Part shown: piece after piece, positions 34,441-44,450 of the stretch
Position numbering within the stretch: the stretch's first letter is position 1
How the letters are laid out: each line of letters opens with the position of its first letter
Source of the DNA: Celeribacter neptunius
GTDB lineage: Bacteria > Pseudomonadota > Alphaproteobacteria > Rhodobacterales > Rhodobacteraceae
NCBI RefSeq assembly: GCF_900113955.1
Contig: NZ_FORH01000003.1
Location: 372,001-436,000 of the forward strand
Length of the DNA: 64,000 nt
Direction of reading: 5' to 3'
Notes under the pieces: generated by a model
What the model saw: the letters and a program-made list of their open reading frames with translations, nothing else
Told to the model about the DNA's origin: nothing
Databases searched by the model: none
Made by a program: the position numbers and the translations under genes

Positions 34441-35838
34441 CTAGGGAACGAGCCTCTGCACCGCTTTCACGACCCATTTGACCTTCCGGTTCTCGAAAAG
34501 CCTTGGGGTAAAATAGGCACTCACCGCCCGTTTGTTAAGTTCTGCCAATGTGGGATAAGGCGCGACCATGCCCGCGATTTTGCTCATCTTGAGTTTCAAG
34601 GACAGCATGAGCGACCAGAATGCAATCAGCTCCCCGGCCTCAGGGCCCACAATGGTAACGCCCACGGGGCGGCCCTTGACCACCATCAGCTTGATGAACC
34701 CGGCGCCGCCGCGGCCTGTGGCAATGGCGCGGTCATTGCCGGTATAGTCGGCGCGCACCACCTCGAGCTTTTCCGCGAATTTCTCGCGCGCCGCCGCCTC
34801 GGTGAGCCCGACCTGTGCCAGTTCCGGATCGGTATAGGTGGCATGTGGGATATGATGCGTCCGGGCCTTGGCCGGCAGGGCAAAGAGCAAGGATCGGACG
34901 ATGATCCCGGCCTGATAGCCCGCCACATGGGTGAATTGCAGCCCGCCGGAGACCACATCGCCGATCGCGTAAATCCGGCGGTTCGACGTGCGCAGATCCG
35001 CGCCCACCTTGATGCCGTTCTTGCTGCGATCGACATCGGCATGCTCGAGCCCGAGCTCTTCGCTATTGGCCCGCCGCCCGGTGGCCGCCAGCAGATGGCT
35101 GCCCTGCACCACCTGCCCGTCCGACAATGTCACCTGGATAGCACCCGCCGCCCCGCTGATCCGCTCGGCGGCCACACCTTCGCGCAGCGCAACCCCTTCG
35201 GCGCGCAGCGTGGCTTTGACCAGCTCGGCCGCTTCCGGGTCTTCCCGGCCCAGCGCATCGAAGGCCTCGATCACCGTAACCTCGGCGCCGAGACGGCGAT
35301 GCGCCTGCGCCATTTCCATGCCGATCGGCCCACCGCCCAGAATGATCAGATGCCTAGGACAGCCCGTCAGCCCCCAGATCGTCTCATTGGTCAGATAGGG
35401 CACAGTGGACAGGCCAGGGATATCCAGCAGCATCGGCCGCGAGCCTGTGGCGATCACAAACCGACGGGCTTTGATCTTGATCCCCCCCGCCTCGACACTC
35501 TTCGGCGAGGTGAACCGCGCCTCGGCGCGAATGACCGTACAGCCCAGCCCCTCGAACCGTTCCTGACTGTCATGCGGCGCGATGGTGGAGATCGTCTTGC
35601 GCACATGTTCCATGGCATGGGGATAAGACAGGCCTTCTTGCGCGGCATGAAGCAGGGCTTTCGACGGCACGCAGCCGGTATTGAGGCAATCGCCCCCCAT
35701 CTCGCCCTTCTCGATCAAAACCACCCGGGCGCCCATCTGCACGGCCCCCGCCGCGACCGAGAGCCCGCCAGAGCCGGCGCCAATGACGCAGATGTCGGTT
35801 TTGATCCTTTTCGGGGATGCTGTCTTTGCTTTCGTCAT
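34441..35838 (-). CDS. FAD-dependent pyridine nucleotide-disulfide oxidoreductase
   Basis: 465 residues from the ATG at 35838, with AAGGAGG in front; the frame is open upstream but overlaps the TVP38 gene. FAD-binding GAGSGGLSVA at about residue 20, redox-active disulfide GGDCLNTGCVPSK at about residue 51, NAD-binding GGGPIGMEMA and the C-terminal dimerisation domain (ATYTDPELAQVGLTE). The family contains dihydrolipoyl dehydrogenase, glutathione and mercuric reductases. No MerA-specific C-terminal cysteine pair is seen and the usual C-terminal His-Pro is replaced by APYPTL, so substrate is open. Its start overlaps the stop of the TVP38 gene (ATGA), an association often seen. Confidence 0.88.
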   Translation of the reverse strand: MTKAKTASPKRIKTDICVIGAGSGGLSVAAGAVQMGARVVLIEKGEMGGDCLNTGCVPSKALLHAAQEGLSYPHAMEHVRKTISTIAPHDSQERFEGLGCTVIRAEARFTSPKSVEAGGIKIKARRFVIATGSRPMLLDIPGLSTVPYLTNETIWGLTGCPRHLIILGGGPIGMEMAQAHRRLGAEVTVIEAFDALGREDPEAAELVKATLRAEGVALREGVAAERISGAAGAIQVTLSDGQVVQGSHLLAATGRRANSEELGLEHADVDRSKNGIKVGADLRTSNRRIYAIGDVVSGGLQFTHVAGYQAGIIVRSLLFALPAKARTHHIPHATYTDPELAQVGLTEAAAREKFAEKLEVVRADYTGNDRAIATGRGGAGFIKLMVVKGRPVGVTIVGPEAGELIAFWSLMLSLKLKMSKIAGMVAPYPTLAELNKRAVSAYFTPRLFENRKVKWVVKAVQRLVP

Positions 35839-36572
35839 GCTGCCTCCTTGCGCCAAACCTTCCACAGAATCGGCAAAAGCGCGAGCAGACAAAGCCCGAG
35901 CGTCGGCAAAAGAATGGGCGGGGTGAAGAACACACCGAGATCCGGCGCCTCGCCGCGCTCGAACACAGAGCCGAGCCCGGCGCCAACCGACGTCAGGATC
36001 AGCGCCCCGGGAATGATGCCCAGCGCGGTGGAGATGAAAAACCGGTAAAACCGCACGCCGAACAGGGCCGGCAGCAGATTGGCGACAAAGAACGGCACCA
36101 ACGGCAGGAAGCGGATGAGAAACAGCATCGACCATTGATTCTCGTCGATCCCGTGTTTGATCTTGTGAATGCGTCCTTCGGAGGCATCGATCTTGGAGGC
36201 GAGCCAATCGCCCAAGCCCCAGCGCGCCGCCAGAAACAGCACGGAGGCCCCCATGATAGCACCGCTCATATTGAAGAGCACACCGGGGAATGTGCCGAAC
36301 AGAAAACCACCGGTGAGCGTCGCCACCGTCGCCCCGGGAAGCGAGAGCGCCACGATCACCGTATAACATGTGACGAACAGAACGACCGAGAGCACAGCAT
36401 AGCGCTCCGTATAGGCCAGAAGCTGCGCCCGATTCTCCGACAGGGCCTCAAAACTCAGATGTTCGCGCAGCATGATCGACAGGCCGAGCCCCAGCCCGGC
36501 CAGAATCAACAGCACCCAGAAATGGTGGCGACTGCGGCCCTCGGGCGCATTATCTCTGTCTTTTCCTGTCAC
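35835..36572 (-). CDS. TVP38/TMEM64 family membrane protein
   Basis: 245 residues from a GTG with AAAGGA before it. Several membrane helices and the SNARE-associated (DedA-like) signature GATVATLTGGFLFGTFPGVL followed by FLLIRFLPLVPFFVANLLPALFG in two conserved pieces. Thought to be lipid-handling or metal-related transporters of the inner membrane. Overlaps the FAD reductase start. The first gene of a three-gene operon with that reductase and a kinase. Confidence 0.87.
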   Translation of the reverse strand: MTGKDRDNAPEGRSRHHFWVLLILAGLGLGLSIMLREHLSFEALSENRAQLLAYTERYAVLSVVLFVTCYTVIVALSLPGATVATLTGGFLFGTFPGVLFNMSGAIMGASVLFLAARWGLGDWLASKIDASEGRIHKIKHGIDENQWSMLFLIRFLPLVPFFVANLLPALFGVRFYRFFISTALGIIPGALILTSVGAGLGSVFERGEAPDLGVFFTPPILLPTLGLCLLALLPILWKVWRKEAA

Positions 36573-36742
36573 GACCCCGTCCTTTGCCCTTGCCAGTCAG
36601 GCGTTCAGGCAGGATGATCGCTTCTGCGCCAGAGCACCAGCGCTTTGCACGCGGCTTCACGTGGCAGTGATGATCCGTCAGGGATTTTCCGGCCTCACGG
36701 GCAATTTGTTTCAGAATTCCGTGCATTTCCGCGCCATGAGAA

Positions 36743-36771
36743 TTGACAAGCCGCGATGACCCTCCTATTGG
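36743..36771 (+). promoter_or_regulatory. rpmH promoter
   Basis: TTGACA (36743-36748), 17 bp, TATTGG (36766-36771), about 100 bp before rpmH. It lies in the 299-bp divergent space between the TVP38 and rpmH genes, in which I see no gene and no convincing cluster of DnaA boxes. Confidence 0.6.
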
Positions 36772-36871
36772 CAGGGCTTCGAACGATTACTCGCCTTCGA
36801 ATCCCTTTGTCATGCCGCTGGCATGGTGATCCCGGGATTTGGGCCCCAACGCAACCGATGGAGATGGCGCG

Positions 36872-37006
36872 ATGAAACGCACCTATCAACCGAGCAACCT
36901 CGTCCGCAAGCGCCGTCACGGCTTCCGTGCCCGCATGGCAACCAAAGCTGGCCGCAAGGTTCTGAACGCCCGCCGTGCACGCGGTCGTAAATCCCTGTCC
37001 GCGTAA
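36872..37006 (+). CDS. rpmH: 50S ribosomal protein L34
   Basis: 44 residues, beginning [20 protein letters not shown] and ending in the basic RAKGRKSLSA-like tail of L34 (here [10 protein letters not shown]). It binds 23S rRNA. GATGGAGATGGCG precedes the start. First gene of the conserved rpmH-rnpA-yidD block. Confidence 0.97.
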   Translation: MKRTYQPSNLVRKRRHGFRARMATKAGRKVLNARRARGRKSLSA

Positions 37007-37042
37007 TCCACGCCTAGGGACGCCTGATAAAGGCTCACGACG

Positions 37043-37519
37043 ATGACACCGCCGGACGCACCCCAAGCAAAGGCCAAGGCCGGAGCCCAAGGGTCGCAGT
37101 CGGCGGTTTTGTCATGCCGAAATTCGTCATGCGCGAATGACAATTCCGACGAGATGCCCGAGATGGAAACCCTCGCCAAACGCGCGGATTTTCTGAAAGC
37201 TGCGCGCGCCCGTCGCCAGGGCACCTCGAGCTTTCTCTTGCAGGGTCGCAAACGGTCGGAAGCGGAAGCCGTCCAAGGCATTCGCGTCGGCTACACCTGT
37301 TCCAAGAAGGTCGGCAATGCCGTGGCCCGCAACCATGCCAAACGGCGGTTGCGCGAAGCTGCGCGCCTGTTGATCCCCGAATTGGGGCGTGACGGCTGGG
37401 ACTATGTGCTGATCGGCAAGAAGGGCGACACAAGCGCGCGCGCCTTTGATCTCCTGCTCAAGGACCTCAGATATGCCCTGAGAAAAGTCCATGGAGAGAC
37501 AAAGGAGAGTAAGAGATGA
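37043..37519 (+). CDS. rnpA: ribonuclease P protein component
   Basis: 158 residues. The conserved core starts at about residue 43 ([15 protein letters not shown]) and contains the RNA-binding RNR-like motif in [17 protein letters not shown]. The 40-residue N-terminal extension beginning MTPPDAP is common in Rhodobacteraceae, so the ATG at 37043 is kept. With the RNase P RNA (not in this window) it cuts the 5' leader of tRNA precursors. Its stop overlaps the yidD start (ATGA). Confidence 0.93.
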   Translation: MTPPDAPQAKAKAGAQGSQSAVLSCRNSSCANDNSDEMPEMETLAKRADFLKAARARRQGTSSFLLQGRKRSEAEAVQGIRVGYTCSKKVGNAVARNHAKRRLREAARLLIPELGRDGWDYVLIGKKGDTSARAFDLLLKDLRYALRKVHGETKESKR

Positions 37520-37794
37520 CACCGCTGGCCTTCGTGATCTCCCTGCCCGTGCGCGCCTATCGCCGAACCTTCTCGCCCTTCGTCGGGCATAATTGCCGCT
37601 ATCAACCGACCTGTAGCGCCTATGCCATGGAAGCGCTCGAAAAACACGGCGGCCTCAAAGGCTCCTGGCTGACCATCCGCCGCATTGGCCGCTGTCACCC
37701 CTTGGGCGGCATGGGCTATGACCCGGTGCCGGAGCCACAAGACAGACATGCGCCGAAAGCGAAGCCAACATCCGAGGACACGCCCGATGCTTGA
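37516..37794 (+). CDS. yidD: membrane protein insertion efficiency factor YidD
   Basis: 92 residues. Family hallmarks: [20 protein letters not shown] with the CRYxPTCSxYA motif completed by CSAYAMEAL, and the [14 protein letters not shown] end. A peripheral membrane protein helping YidC-dependent insertion. Starts inside the rnpA stop and its last eight bases overlap ttcA. Confidence 0.95.
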   Translation: MTPLAFVISLPVRAYRRTFSPFVGHNCRYQPTCSAYAMEALEKHGGLKGSWLTIRRIGRCHPLGGMGYDPVPEPQDRHAPKAKPTSEDTPDA

Positions 37795-38668
37795 CGATCT
37801 CGACGATATCCATCCGCTGTTCCACGGCGCCCCCTCCACGACGGAGTTCAAGAAGCTGCGCAAGCGGATCATCCGCAATGTCCGCGAGGCGGTGGAGCAA
37901 TACGGCATGATCGAGCGCGGCGCCAAATGGCTGGTCTGCCTGTCGGGTGGCAAGGACAGCTATACGATGCTCGCCGCGCTCTACGAGCTCAAATGGCGCG
38001 GCATGCTGCCGGTCGAGCTTGTCGCCTGCAATCTCGATCAGGGTCAGCCGGGCTTTCCCGCGACGGTGCTGCCGGAATTCCTCGAGAAAATGCAGGTGCC
38101 GCACCGGATCGAGTATCAGGACACCTATTCCATCGTCATGGACAAGGTGCCCGAGGGCCGGACCTTTTGCGCACTCTGTTCGCGTCTGCGTCGTGGCAAC
38201 CTCTATCGCATCGCCCGCGAAGAGGGCTGTTCGGCGGTGGTGCTGGGCCATCACCGCGATGACATTCTCGAAACCTTTTTCATGAACCTGTTTCACGGCG
38301 GGCGTCTCGCCACCATGCCGCCGAAACTGGTGAACGAGGAGGGCGATCTCTTCGTCTATCGCCCTCTGGCCCATGTCGCCGAGGAGGATTGCGAGAAATT
38401 CGCCCGGGCGATGAATTACCCGATCATCCCCTGCGACCTCTGCGGTTCGCAGGACGGGCTGCAACGCCAGCAGGTCAAGCAAATCCTCAACGGTTGGGAA
38501 AAGAACAGCCCCGGCCGCCGGCAGGTGATGTTCAAGGCCCTGACCAACATCCGGCCCTCTCACATGATGGACCCGAAGCTCTTCGATTTTCTTGGGCTGA
38601 GCCTGAACGAGCGCCCTGCCCCCGCCGCGGTTGATGAAAATTCTAACGGAATCCCCAAGTTGCGTTAA
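37787..38668 (+). CDS. ttcA: tRNA 2-thiocytidine(32) synthetase
   Basis: 293 residues from the ATG at 37787. PP-loop SGGKDS at residues 53-58 activates C32 with ATP; the iron-sulfur/sulfur cysteines are C128 and C131 (CALC) and C216 with C219 in CDLCGSQ. These are the TtcA features that separate it from TilS. It converts cytidine 32 of certain tRNAs to s2C. It overlaps yidD, which is an unusual place but suggests co-transcription with the rpmH block. Confidence 0.93.
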   Translation: MLDDLDDIHPLFHGAPSTTEFKKLRKRIIRNVREAVEQYGMIERGAKWLVCLSGGKDSYTMLAALYELKWRGMLPVELVACNLDQGQPGFPATVLPEFLEKMQVPHRIEYQDTYSIVMDKVPEGRTFCALCSRLRRGNLYRIAREEGCSAVVLGHHRDDILETFFMNLFHGGRLATMPPKLVNEEGDLFVYRPLAHVAEEDCEKFARAMNYPIIPCDLCGSQDGLQRQQVKQILNGWEKNSPGRRQVMFKALTNIRPSHMMDPKLFDFLGLSLNERPAPAAVDENSNGIPKLR

Positions 38669-38755
38669 CCGCGTGGCCACTTTCTTGTCCCATGTTACCC
38701 GGTGACTCGGGCCCCAACAGGCCCAAAACCGACCGGAAACGACGGGAAAAAGACC

Positions 38756-40303
38756 ATGAACCATGACATCGCAGCCAAGCTTCAACGCCTGCGCGATGCC
38801 CTGACGGGGCCTCAGACACTTGCCTTCCTTCCGGCGCTTTGCCTCGGCGCCTATTGGTTTGGCGGCGAAAAGCTTCTGGTGCTCTGCGCTCTGTTGCTGC
38901 CGGCACTGATGGCGAGCCTGTCCGTGCTCACCTCTTTCATCACACCACGCGCCGCCTCGCACCAACAGCCCCGCGACGGGCTCACCAAGCTGCCTTTGCG
39001 CATGGCGGTGGTCGAAGCTCTGGACCAGACCCTCGACAGCCGCGACGTCACCGGGCGCACCACCGCCTGTCTGGTCATCGAGATCGATGATTTCCGCAGC
39101 ATTTGCGGCAACTTCGGCTCCGCTGCAGGCGATGATATTCTGGCGGGCGCGGCGCGTCGGCTCGAAGACGTCTTGCGCGAACACGACACCATCGCCCGGC
39201 TCGACAACGCCCGTTTCGCCGTGGCGCTGGCGCCGATGCGCCGCGCCGATCTCGAGACCATGATCCAAATGGCCTCGCGCATTCAGGCGATCCTCTCGGA
39301 ACCCTATTCCGTCGATGCCACCAAGGTCTTCACCACCTGTTCCATCGGCTTTTGCATGCCCAACCGTGCCCCCGCCGCCTCCGGCCAGGCCTTTCTCGAT
39401 GCCGCCGAGATCGCTCTTGCCGATGCGCATCGCAACGGCCCCGGTGCGATCCGCGCCTATTCGCCGAGCCTGCCGCCGCGCACGCTTGAACGCGGCAGCA
39501 TCAATGCCGATGTCGGCGAAGCGCTGGAAAGCGGCCAGATCATCCCCTGGTTCCAACCCCAGCTCTCGACCGACACCGGCGAGGTCTCCGGCATGGAAGC
39601 GCTGGCGCGCTGGGATCATCCGGAAAAAGGCACGCTTGGCCCAAGTCAGTTCCTGACCGAGATCGAAGAACTGGGCCTGTTGGAACGCCTGCACGAGATC
39701 ATCCTCTATCACGCGCTCATGGCGGTCAAAACCTGGGACAAGGCCGGATTCAACGTGCCCTCCGTGGCGGTGAACTTCTCGCCGACCGATCTCGCCAATC
39801 CGAAAATCGTCGACAAGATTCGCTGGGAACTCGACCGGTTCGAACTCGAACCTTCGCGACTGAGTGTCGAGATCCTCGAAAGCGTCATTTCCTCTTCGGA
39901 CAATGACACGATCAGCCGCAACATCTGGGCGCTGAAGGAAATGGGTTGCGGCATCGATCTCGACGATTATGGCACCGGCCACGCCTCGATCGCCAATATC
40001 CGCCGTTTCGCCGTGAAACGGATCAAGATCGACCGCTCCTATGTCTCGCGCTGCGATCTCGACCGCGACCAGCAAAGCATGCTGGCCGCCATCCTGACCA
40101 TGGCCGAGCGGCTCGATCTCGAGACCCTCGCCGAAGGGGTCGAGACCGTGGGCGAACATGCCATGCTGTCGCAGCTGGGCTGTGGTCATGTCCAGGGCTT
40201 TTCGATCTCGCGCCCGATGGCATTTTCGGACACGCTGGAATGGATGGATGCGCATAAACGCAAACTGGCCCAGACGCCTCAGATCGGCCGCCGCGCCAGC
40301 TAG
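38756..40303 (+). CDS. degenerate GGDEF-EAL protein, probable c-di-GMP phosphodiesterase
   Basis: 515 residues from the ATG at 38756; a GTG at 38702 is less likely. Two membrane helices near residues 20-60 with no large sensor domain. The GGDEF domain follows, but its signature has decayed to LDNARFAVAL (GGDEF replaced by DNARF), so it cannot make c-di-GMP. The EAL domain looks active: GMEALARW, NFSPTDL, DDYGTGHASI, IKIDRSYV and EGVET are all there. It should degrade c-di-GMP, perhaps tuned by GTP binding to the dead domain. It lies between ttcA and yidC. Confidence 0.9.
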   Translation: MNHDIAAKLQRLRDALTGPQTLAFLPALCLGAYWFGGEKLLVLCALLLPALMASLSVLTSFITPRAASHQQPRDGLTKLPLRMAVVEALDQTLDSRDVTGRTTACLVIEIDDFRSICGNFGSAAGDDILAGAARRLEDVLREHDTIARLDNARFAVALAPMRRADLETMIQMASRIQAILSEPYSVDATKVFTTCSIGFCMPNRAPAASGQAFLDAAEIALADAHRNGPGAIRAYSPSLPPRTLERGSINADVGEALESGQIIPWFQPQLSTDTGEVSGMEALARWDHPEKGTLGPSQFLTEIEELGLLERLHEIILYHALMAVKTWDKAGFNVPSVAVNFSPTDLANPKIVDKIRWELDRFELEPSRLSVEILESVISSSDNDTISRNIWALKEMGCGIDLDDYGTGHASIANIRRFAVKRIKIDRSYVSRCDLDRDQQSMLAAILTMAERLDLETLAEGVETVGEHAMLSQLGCGHVQGFSISRPMAFSDTLEWMDAHKRKLAQTPQIGRRAS

Positions 40304-40430
40304 GCCATCCGCCCAGGGATCCCACATCACTTTCGCGCCTTTTCCAGAAAAAATAGGCAAAACCGCTTGACCTCGAGGCTTCTGGCGGGTTGAACCACCC
40401 GAGATGAATTCCAACAATCGGGCGGCCTAG

Positions 40431-42257
40431 ATGGACGATCAAAACAAGAACCTGATTCTTGCCATTGTGCTCAGTGGCATCGTGTTACTCGGGTGGACCT
40501 TCTTTTTCCCGGCGCCGGAGACCGTGACGGATCCGAATGCGCCGGCGGTGACGCAATCCGCATCTGACGACACGGCCGCGACGACACCGCCCGCGGCGGG
40601 TTCGTCCGCCGATGCTCAGGGCGCCCTGAACGAGACCGCAGATCAGACCGCCGACGCACCGCGCATCACCATCGACACGGATCGCCTGACCGGGTCCCTG
40701 TCGCTTGTCGGCGGCCGGATCGACGATCTGTCGCTGAAGGATTACACGATCGATGTCGACAGCGACGAGCTGGTCAAACTCCTGACCCCCGTCGGCACGG
40801 ACACGCCCTATTACGCCTCGTTTGGCTGGGCTCCGGGCGGCGCGCTGACCCAGGACGACGTGCCGGGCACCAACACGCTCTGGTCGGTGGAGAGCGGCGA
40901 CACGCTCACCACGCAATCGCCGGTGGTTCTGGTCTGGGACAATGGCAAGGGGCTGACATTCCGCCGCACCATCGCGATCGACGACAATTTCATGTTCTCG
41001 GTGACCCAGTCGATCGAGAACACCTCGGGGGCTCCGATCCGCGTTGCCACCAACAACGAGATCGTGCATCTGGGCAAGCCCGAGAACCTGACGCGCCTTT
41101 TGGTGCATGAGGGGGCGATCCGCGAAAACGACGGCACGCTGGAAGAGATCAGCTTCAAAAGCGGGTTCCTGAAAACCAAATTCGACGAGCTGAAAGCCGA
41201 CGCGCGCTGGGGCGAACATGCCGAGTTGCAGGAAGTCACCCAGAACGGCTGGATCGGCTTCACCGATCACTATTGGATGACCACGCTGATCCCCAATGCC
41301 GACGATGCTTTCACCTCGGTCGTGACCTATCACGAGGCCAGCGACACCTATAAGACCGTCGCCCGCTACCCGGCCGTGGACATCGCCGCCGGCGGTGCCT
41401 TTGAAGTGTCCTCGCGCTTTTTCGCGGGCGCCAAGGAATGGGAAACCATCCGCACCTACGAGCGCGACGGTGGGGTCTATAAATTCAGCGACTCGACCGA
41501 TTGGGGCCTGTTCTATTTCATTACCAAGCCGATCTTCCGCATCCTGCACGCGCTGCATGGGCTGATTGGCAACATGGGCTGGTCGATCATCGTTCTGACG
41601 CTGATCATCAAGGGCATCATGTTCCCGCTGGCCTATAAATCTTATGTCTCCATGGCGCGGATGAAAGAGCTTCAGCCGGAGATGGAAAAGCTCAAGGAAG
41701 CCGCCGGCGAGGACCGCGAAAAGCTTCAGCGCGGCATGATGGAGCTCTACAAGACCAACAAGGTGAACCCGGCCTCCGGCTGTCTGCCACTCCTGTTGCA
41801 GATCCCGGTGTTCTTCTCGCTCTACAAGGTGATCCTGGTCACCATCGAATTGCGGCACGCGCCCTGGGTCGGCTGGATCCGCGACCTGTCGTCGCCTGAC
41901 CCGAGCTCGATCCTCAACCTGTTCGGCCTGTTGCCCTTTGCAGCCCCGGAAGCCGGCTCTGCCCTGGCCTTCCTGAGCCTCGGCGTCCTGCCGATCCTTC
42001 TGGGCATCTCGATGTGGCTGCAGCAGAAACTGAACCCGGCGCCGACCGATCCGTCGCAGGCGATGATCATGGCCTGGATGCCCTGGGTGTTCATGTTCAT
42101 GCTCGGCAATTTCGCCTCGGGTCTGGTGCTCTACTGGATCGCCAACAACACGATCACTTTCACCCAGCAGTACCTGATCATGCGCAGCCACGGGCACAAA
42201 CCCGACGTGTTCGGCAACATCATGCGCTCGCTCAAGCTCAAGAAAAAGGACGCCTGA
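40431..42257 (+). CDS. yidC: membrane protein insertase YidC
   Basis: 608 residues, usual for Gram-negative YidC. N-terminal signal-anchor (LILAIVLSGIVLLGWTFFF), an acidic linker (about 30-75), the large periplasmic beta-domain (about 80-360) and the conserved five-helix C-terminal region starting GLFYFITKPIFRILHALHG, with the cytoplasmic helical loop PEMEKLKEAAGEDREKLQRG. Inserts membrane proteins alone or with SecYEG; works with YidD encoded nearby. Confidence 0.97.
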   Translation: MDDQNKNLILAIVLSGIVLLGWTFFFPAPETVTDPNAPAVTQSASDDTAATTPPAAGSSADAQGALNETADQTADAPRITIDTDRLTGSLSLVGGRIDDLSLKDYTIDVDSDELVKLLTPVGTDTPYYASFGWAPGGALTQDDVPGTNTLWSVESGDTLTTQSPVVLVWDNGKGLTFRRTIAIDDNFMFSVTQSIENTSGAPIRVATNNEIVHLGKPENLTRLLVHEGAIRENDGTLEEISFKSGFLKTKFDELKADARWGEHAELQEVTQNGWIGFTDHYWMTTLIPNADDAFTSVVTYHEASDTYKTVARYPAVDIAAGGAFEVSSRFFAGAKEWETIRTYERDGGVYKFSDSTDWGLFYFITKPIFRILHALHGLIGNMGWSIIVLTLIIKGIMFPLAYKSYVSMARMKELQPEMEKLKEAAGEDREKLQRGMMELYKTNKVNPASGCLPLLLQIPVFFSLYKVILVTIELRHAPWVGWIRDLSSPDPSSILNLFGLLPFAAPEAGSALAFLSLGVLPILLGISMWLQQKLNPAPTDPSQAMIMAWMPWVFMFMLGNFASGLVLYWIANNTITFTQQYLIMRSHGHKPDVFGNIMRSLKLKKKDA

Positions 42258-42275
42258 TCTCAGGCGGGATATCCG

Positions 42276-42923
42276 ATGGAATTGCAATTTCCCATCGCTG
42301 AACCAGATGCGGCGGCCCTCGAGAAGGGCCGCTTGCTGTTTGCGGGCGAGACCGATTTTCTCAAAGGCGTGGTGGCCATGGACGGCATGCCGCCGGACGA
42401 CCGGTTGGAAGTGTGCTTCGCCGGTCGCTCCAATGTCGGCAAGTCGACACTGATCAATGCGCTCACCGGGCGCAAGGCGCTGGCACGCGCCTCGAACACG
42501 CCCGGACGGACCCAGGAGATTAACTTTTTCACCTGCGCCGAAAGCCACTATCTCGTCGACCTGCCGGGCTATGGCTTTGCCAAGGCGCCGGTGAAAACCG
42601 TCGAGAAATGGCAACGTCTCCTGAAAGCCTACCTGTCGGGCCGCGCCACGCTGCGCCGGGCCTTCGTGCTGATCGACAGCCGCCATGGCGTCAAGGACGT
42701 CGACGAAGAGATCATGACTCTCTTGGACAAATCCGCCGTGCCATTTCAGGTGGTGATGACCAAGGCCGACAAGGTGAAAGAAGCCGAGCGCGAAAAGATC
42801 ATCGCCCAGGTGCGTTCGAAAGTCTCGCGCCACCCCGCCGCCTTCCCGGAAATGATCCTGACCTCGTCGGAAAAGGGCTGGGGCATCGATGTCCTGCGCG
42901 CGGTGATCGCCACGCTGGTGTAA
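42276..42923 (+). CDS. yihA: ribosome biogenesis GTP-binding protein
   Basis: 215 residues. G1 GRSNVGKST, G2 region with TPGRTQEINFF, G3 DLPGYGFA, G4 TKAD and G5 TSSEKGWG. This is the EngB/YsxC GTPase needed for 50S assembly. It starts 18 bp after yidC and the order yidC-yihA-argB is common in alphaproteobacteria. Confidence 0.95.
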   Translation: MELQFPIAEPDAAALEKGRLLFAGETDFLKGVVAMDGMPPDDRLEVCFAGRSNVGKSTLINALTGRKALARASNTPGRTQEINFFTCAESHYLVDLPGYGFAKAPVKTVEKWQRLLKAYLSGRATLRRAFVLIDSRHGVKDVDEEIMTLLDKSAVPFQVVMTKADKVKEAEREKIIAQVRSKVSRHPAAFPEMILTSSEKGWGIDVLRAVIATLV

Positions 42924-43011
42924 GCCCCGGGCCGATGTCCGCGCCAGGCCACTTGGCGTGCCGCCTCGAACATTGTAATCAGGGCCAAACCCTCATTTGG
43001 AATCCCTGACA

Positions 43012-43908
43012 ATGAAGAAGCAAGACATGAACAGAGACTGGATCGCGACCGCCCGCACCCTTTCCGAAGCGCTGCCCTATTTGCAGCGATACGAGGGTGC
43101 CACGGTGGTGATCAAGCTCGGCGGTCATGCCATGGGCTCGGATGAGGCGATGGAAAGCTTTGCCCGCGATGTGGTGCTGATGCAGCAGGTCGGCGTGAAG
43201 CCGGTGATCGTTCACGGCGGCGGCCCGATGATCAACAAGATGCTCAACCAGTTGGGGATCGAGTCCACATTCGTCCACGGCAAACGCGTCACCGACAAGG
43301 CGACTGTCGAAGTGGTCGAGATGGTGCTCTCCGGCCTTGTGAACAAGCGCATCGTGCAGGCGATCAACGGCCAGGGCGGCCGCGCGGTCGGCATTTCCGG
43401 CAAGGATGCCAATCTGATGATCTGCGAACAGACCGACCCGGATCTGGGCTTTGTCGGCACGCCGGTCTCGATGAACCCGGGCATCGTCACCGAGCTGGGC
43501 GACGAGAACCTCATTCCGGTGATCGCGCCGGTGGGGGCCGGGCGCAATGGCGAGACCTTCAACGTCAATGGCGACACCGCCGCCGGCGCCATCGCCGGTG
43601 CGCTGCATGCCGACCGGCTCCTCCTCCTCACCGATGTCTCGGGCGTAAAGGATGCCAATGGCGAGGTTCTGACCGCGTTGAATTCGCAGCAGATCAAAGA
43701 TCTGACCGATCAGGGCGTCATCGCCGGCGGCATGATCCCCAAGACCCAGACCGCGCTCGATGCCCTGAAAGACGGGGTGCGGGCCGTGGTGATCTTGGAC
43801 GGGCGTGCGCCCAATGCATGCCTGTTGGAACTCTATACCGAACATGGGGCGGGCTCGCTCATTCGCGACACACAGCCCCGCGTCAAACCCTCGAAAAAGG
43901 GGGCGTGA
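43012..43908 (+). CDS. argB: acetylglutamate kinase
   Basis: 298 residues from the ATG at 43012 ([10 protein letters not shown]); ATG 43027 is also possible. Amino acid kinase fold: [11 protein letters not shown] at the nucleotide site, [11 protein letters not shown] for acetylglutamate, and the C-terminal GGMIPK phosphate contact. It phosphorylates N-acetylglutamate in arginine synthesis. The N-terminal helix before VVIKLGG is of the length seen in arginine-regulated ArgB proteins. Confidence 0.96.
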   Translation: MKKQDMNRDWIATARTLSEALPYLQRYEGATVVIKLGGHAMGSDEAMESFARDVVLMQQVGVKPVIVHGGGPMINKMLNQLGIESTFVHGKRVTDKATVEVVEMVLSGLVNKRIVQAINGQGGRAVGISGKDANLMICEQTDPDLGFVGTPVSMNPGIVTELGDENLIPVIAPVGAGRNGETFNVNGDTAAGAIAGALHADRLLLLTDVSGVKDANGEVLTALNSQQIKDLTDQGVIAGGMIPKTQTALDALKDGVRAVVILDGRAPNACLLELYTEHGAGSLIRDTQPRVKPSKKGA

Positions 43909-43909
43909 C

Positions 43910-44425
43910 ATGCCCCTCCGCCTCATCCTCATGCGTCACGCAAAATCGAGCTGGGGCGATCCGTTACAAGAGGACATCGACCGACCGCTGACCGCGCGCG
44001 GACAGCGCAATGCCCTGTCGATGGGCCATTGGCTGAAAGAGCGCGGCTATATCCCGGACCATGCGCTGGTCTCGAGCGCCACGCGCACGCAACAGACCTA
44101 TGATCAGGTCTGTCATGCGCTCGGAACGGAGCCCGAGAACACCCTGCTCGAAGCGCTCTACCTGGCCTCTGACGGCTGTCTGTTGCGCGCACTGCACCGG
44201 ACCAGAGGGCAAACCGTGCTGTTGATCGCGCATAATCCCGGGATCGGTGATTTCGCCGCACGGTTTCCCGACAAGGCCCCCGATCATCGCAAATGCGGCA
44301 GCTACCCGACCTGTGCCACCACGGTCTACGAGCTGGGCTGCGAGGATTGGCGCGACGCCACCTGGGGCAAAAACCGCATACTGGATTTCGCCACACCGAA
44401 AGAGATCGAAGCCGGTCGACACTAA
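43910..44425 (+). CDS. SixA-like histidine phosphatase
   Basis: 171 residues from the ATG two bases after the argB stop. The RHG-type motif is LMRHAKSSW (catalytic His), and the second His lies in LLIAHNPGIGDF. Size and the RHAKSSW form match SixA phosphohistidine phosphatases, which act on phosphorelay or PTSNtr proteins. Co-transcribed with argB. Confidence 0.9.
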   Translation: MPLRLILMRHAKSSWGDPLQEDIDRPLTARGQRNALSMGHWLKERGYIPDHALVSSATRTQQTYDQVCHALGTEPENTLLEALYLASDGCLLRALHRTRGQTVLLIAHNPGIGDFAARFPDKAPDHRKCGSYPTCATTVYELGCEDWRDATWGKNRILDFATPKEIEAGRH

Positions 44426-44450
44426 CCCTCTGCACATCATCCAATAGCAA

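Noticed and set aside
36573-36871. Replication origin next to rpmH
   Set aside because: In some bacteria oriC is near rpmH, but no cluster of DnaA boxes or AT-rich unwinding region is visible here.
37655-40417. Minus-strand open frame of about 920 codons
   Set aside because: Antisense to ttcA and the GGDEF/EAL gene, no ribosome site and no recognisable motif.
40485-42833. Minus-strand open frame of about 780 codons
   Set aside because: Antisense to yidC and yihA, which are certain genes; shadow of GC-rich codon bias.
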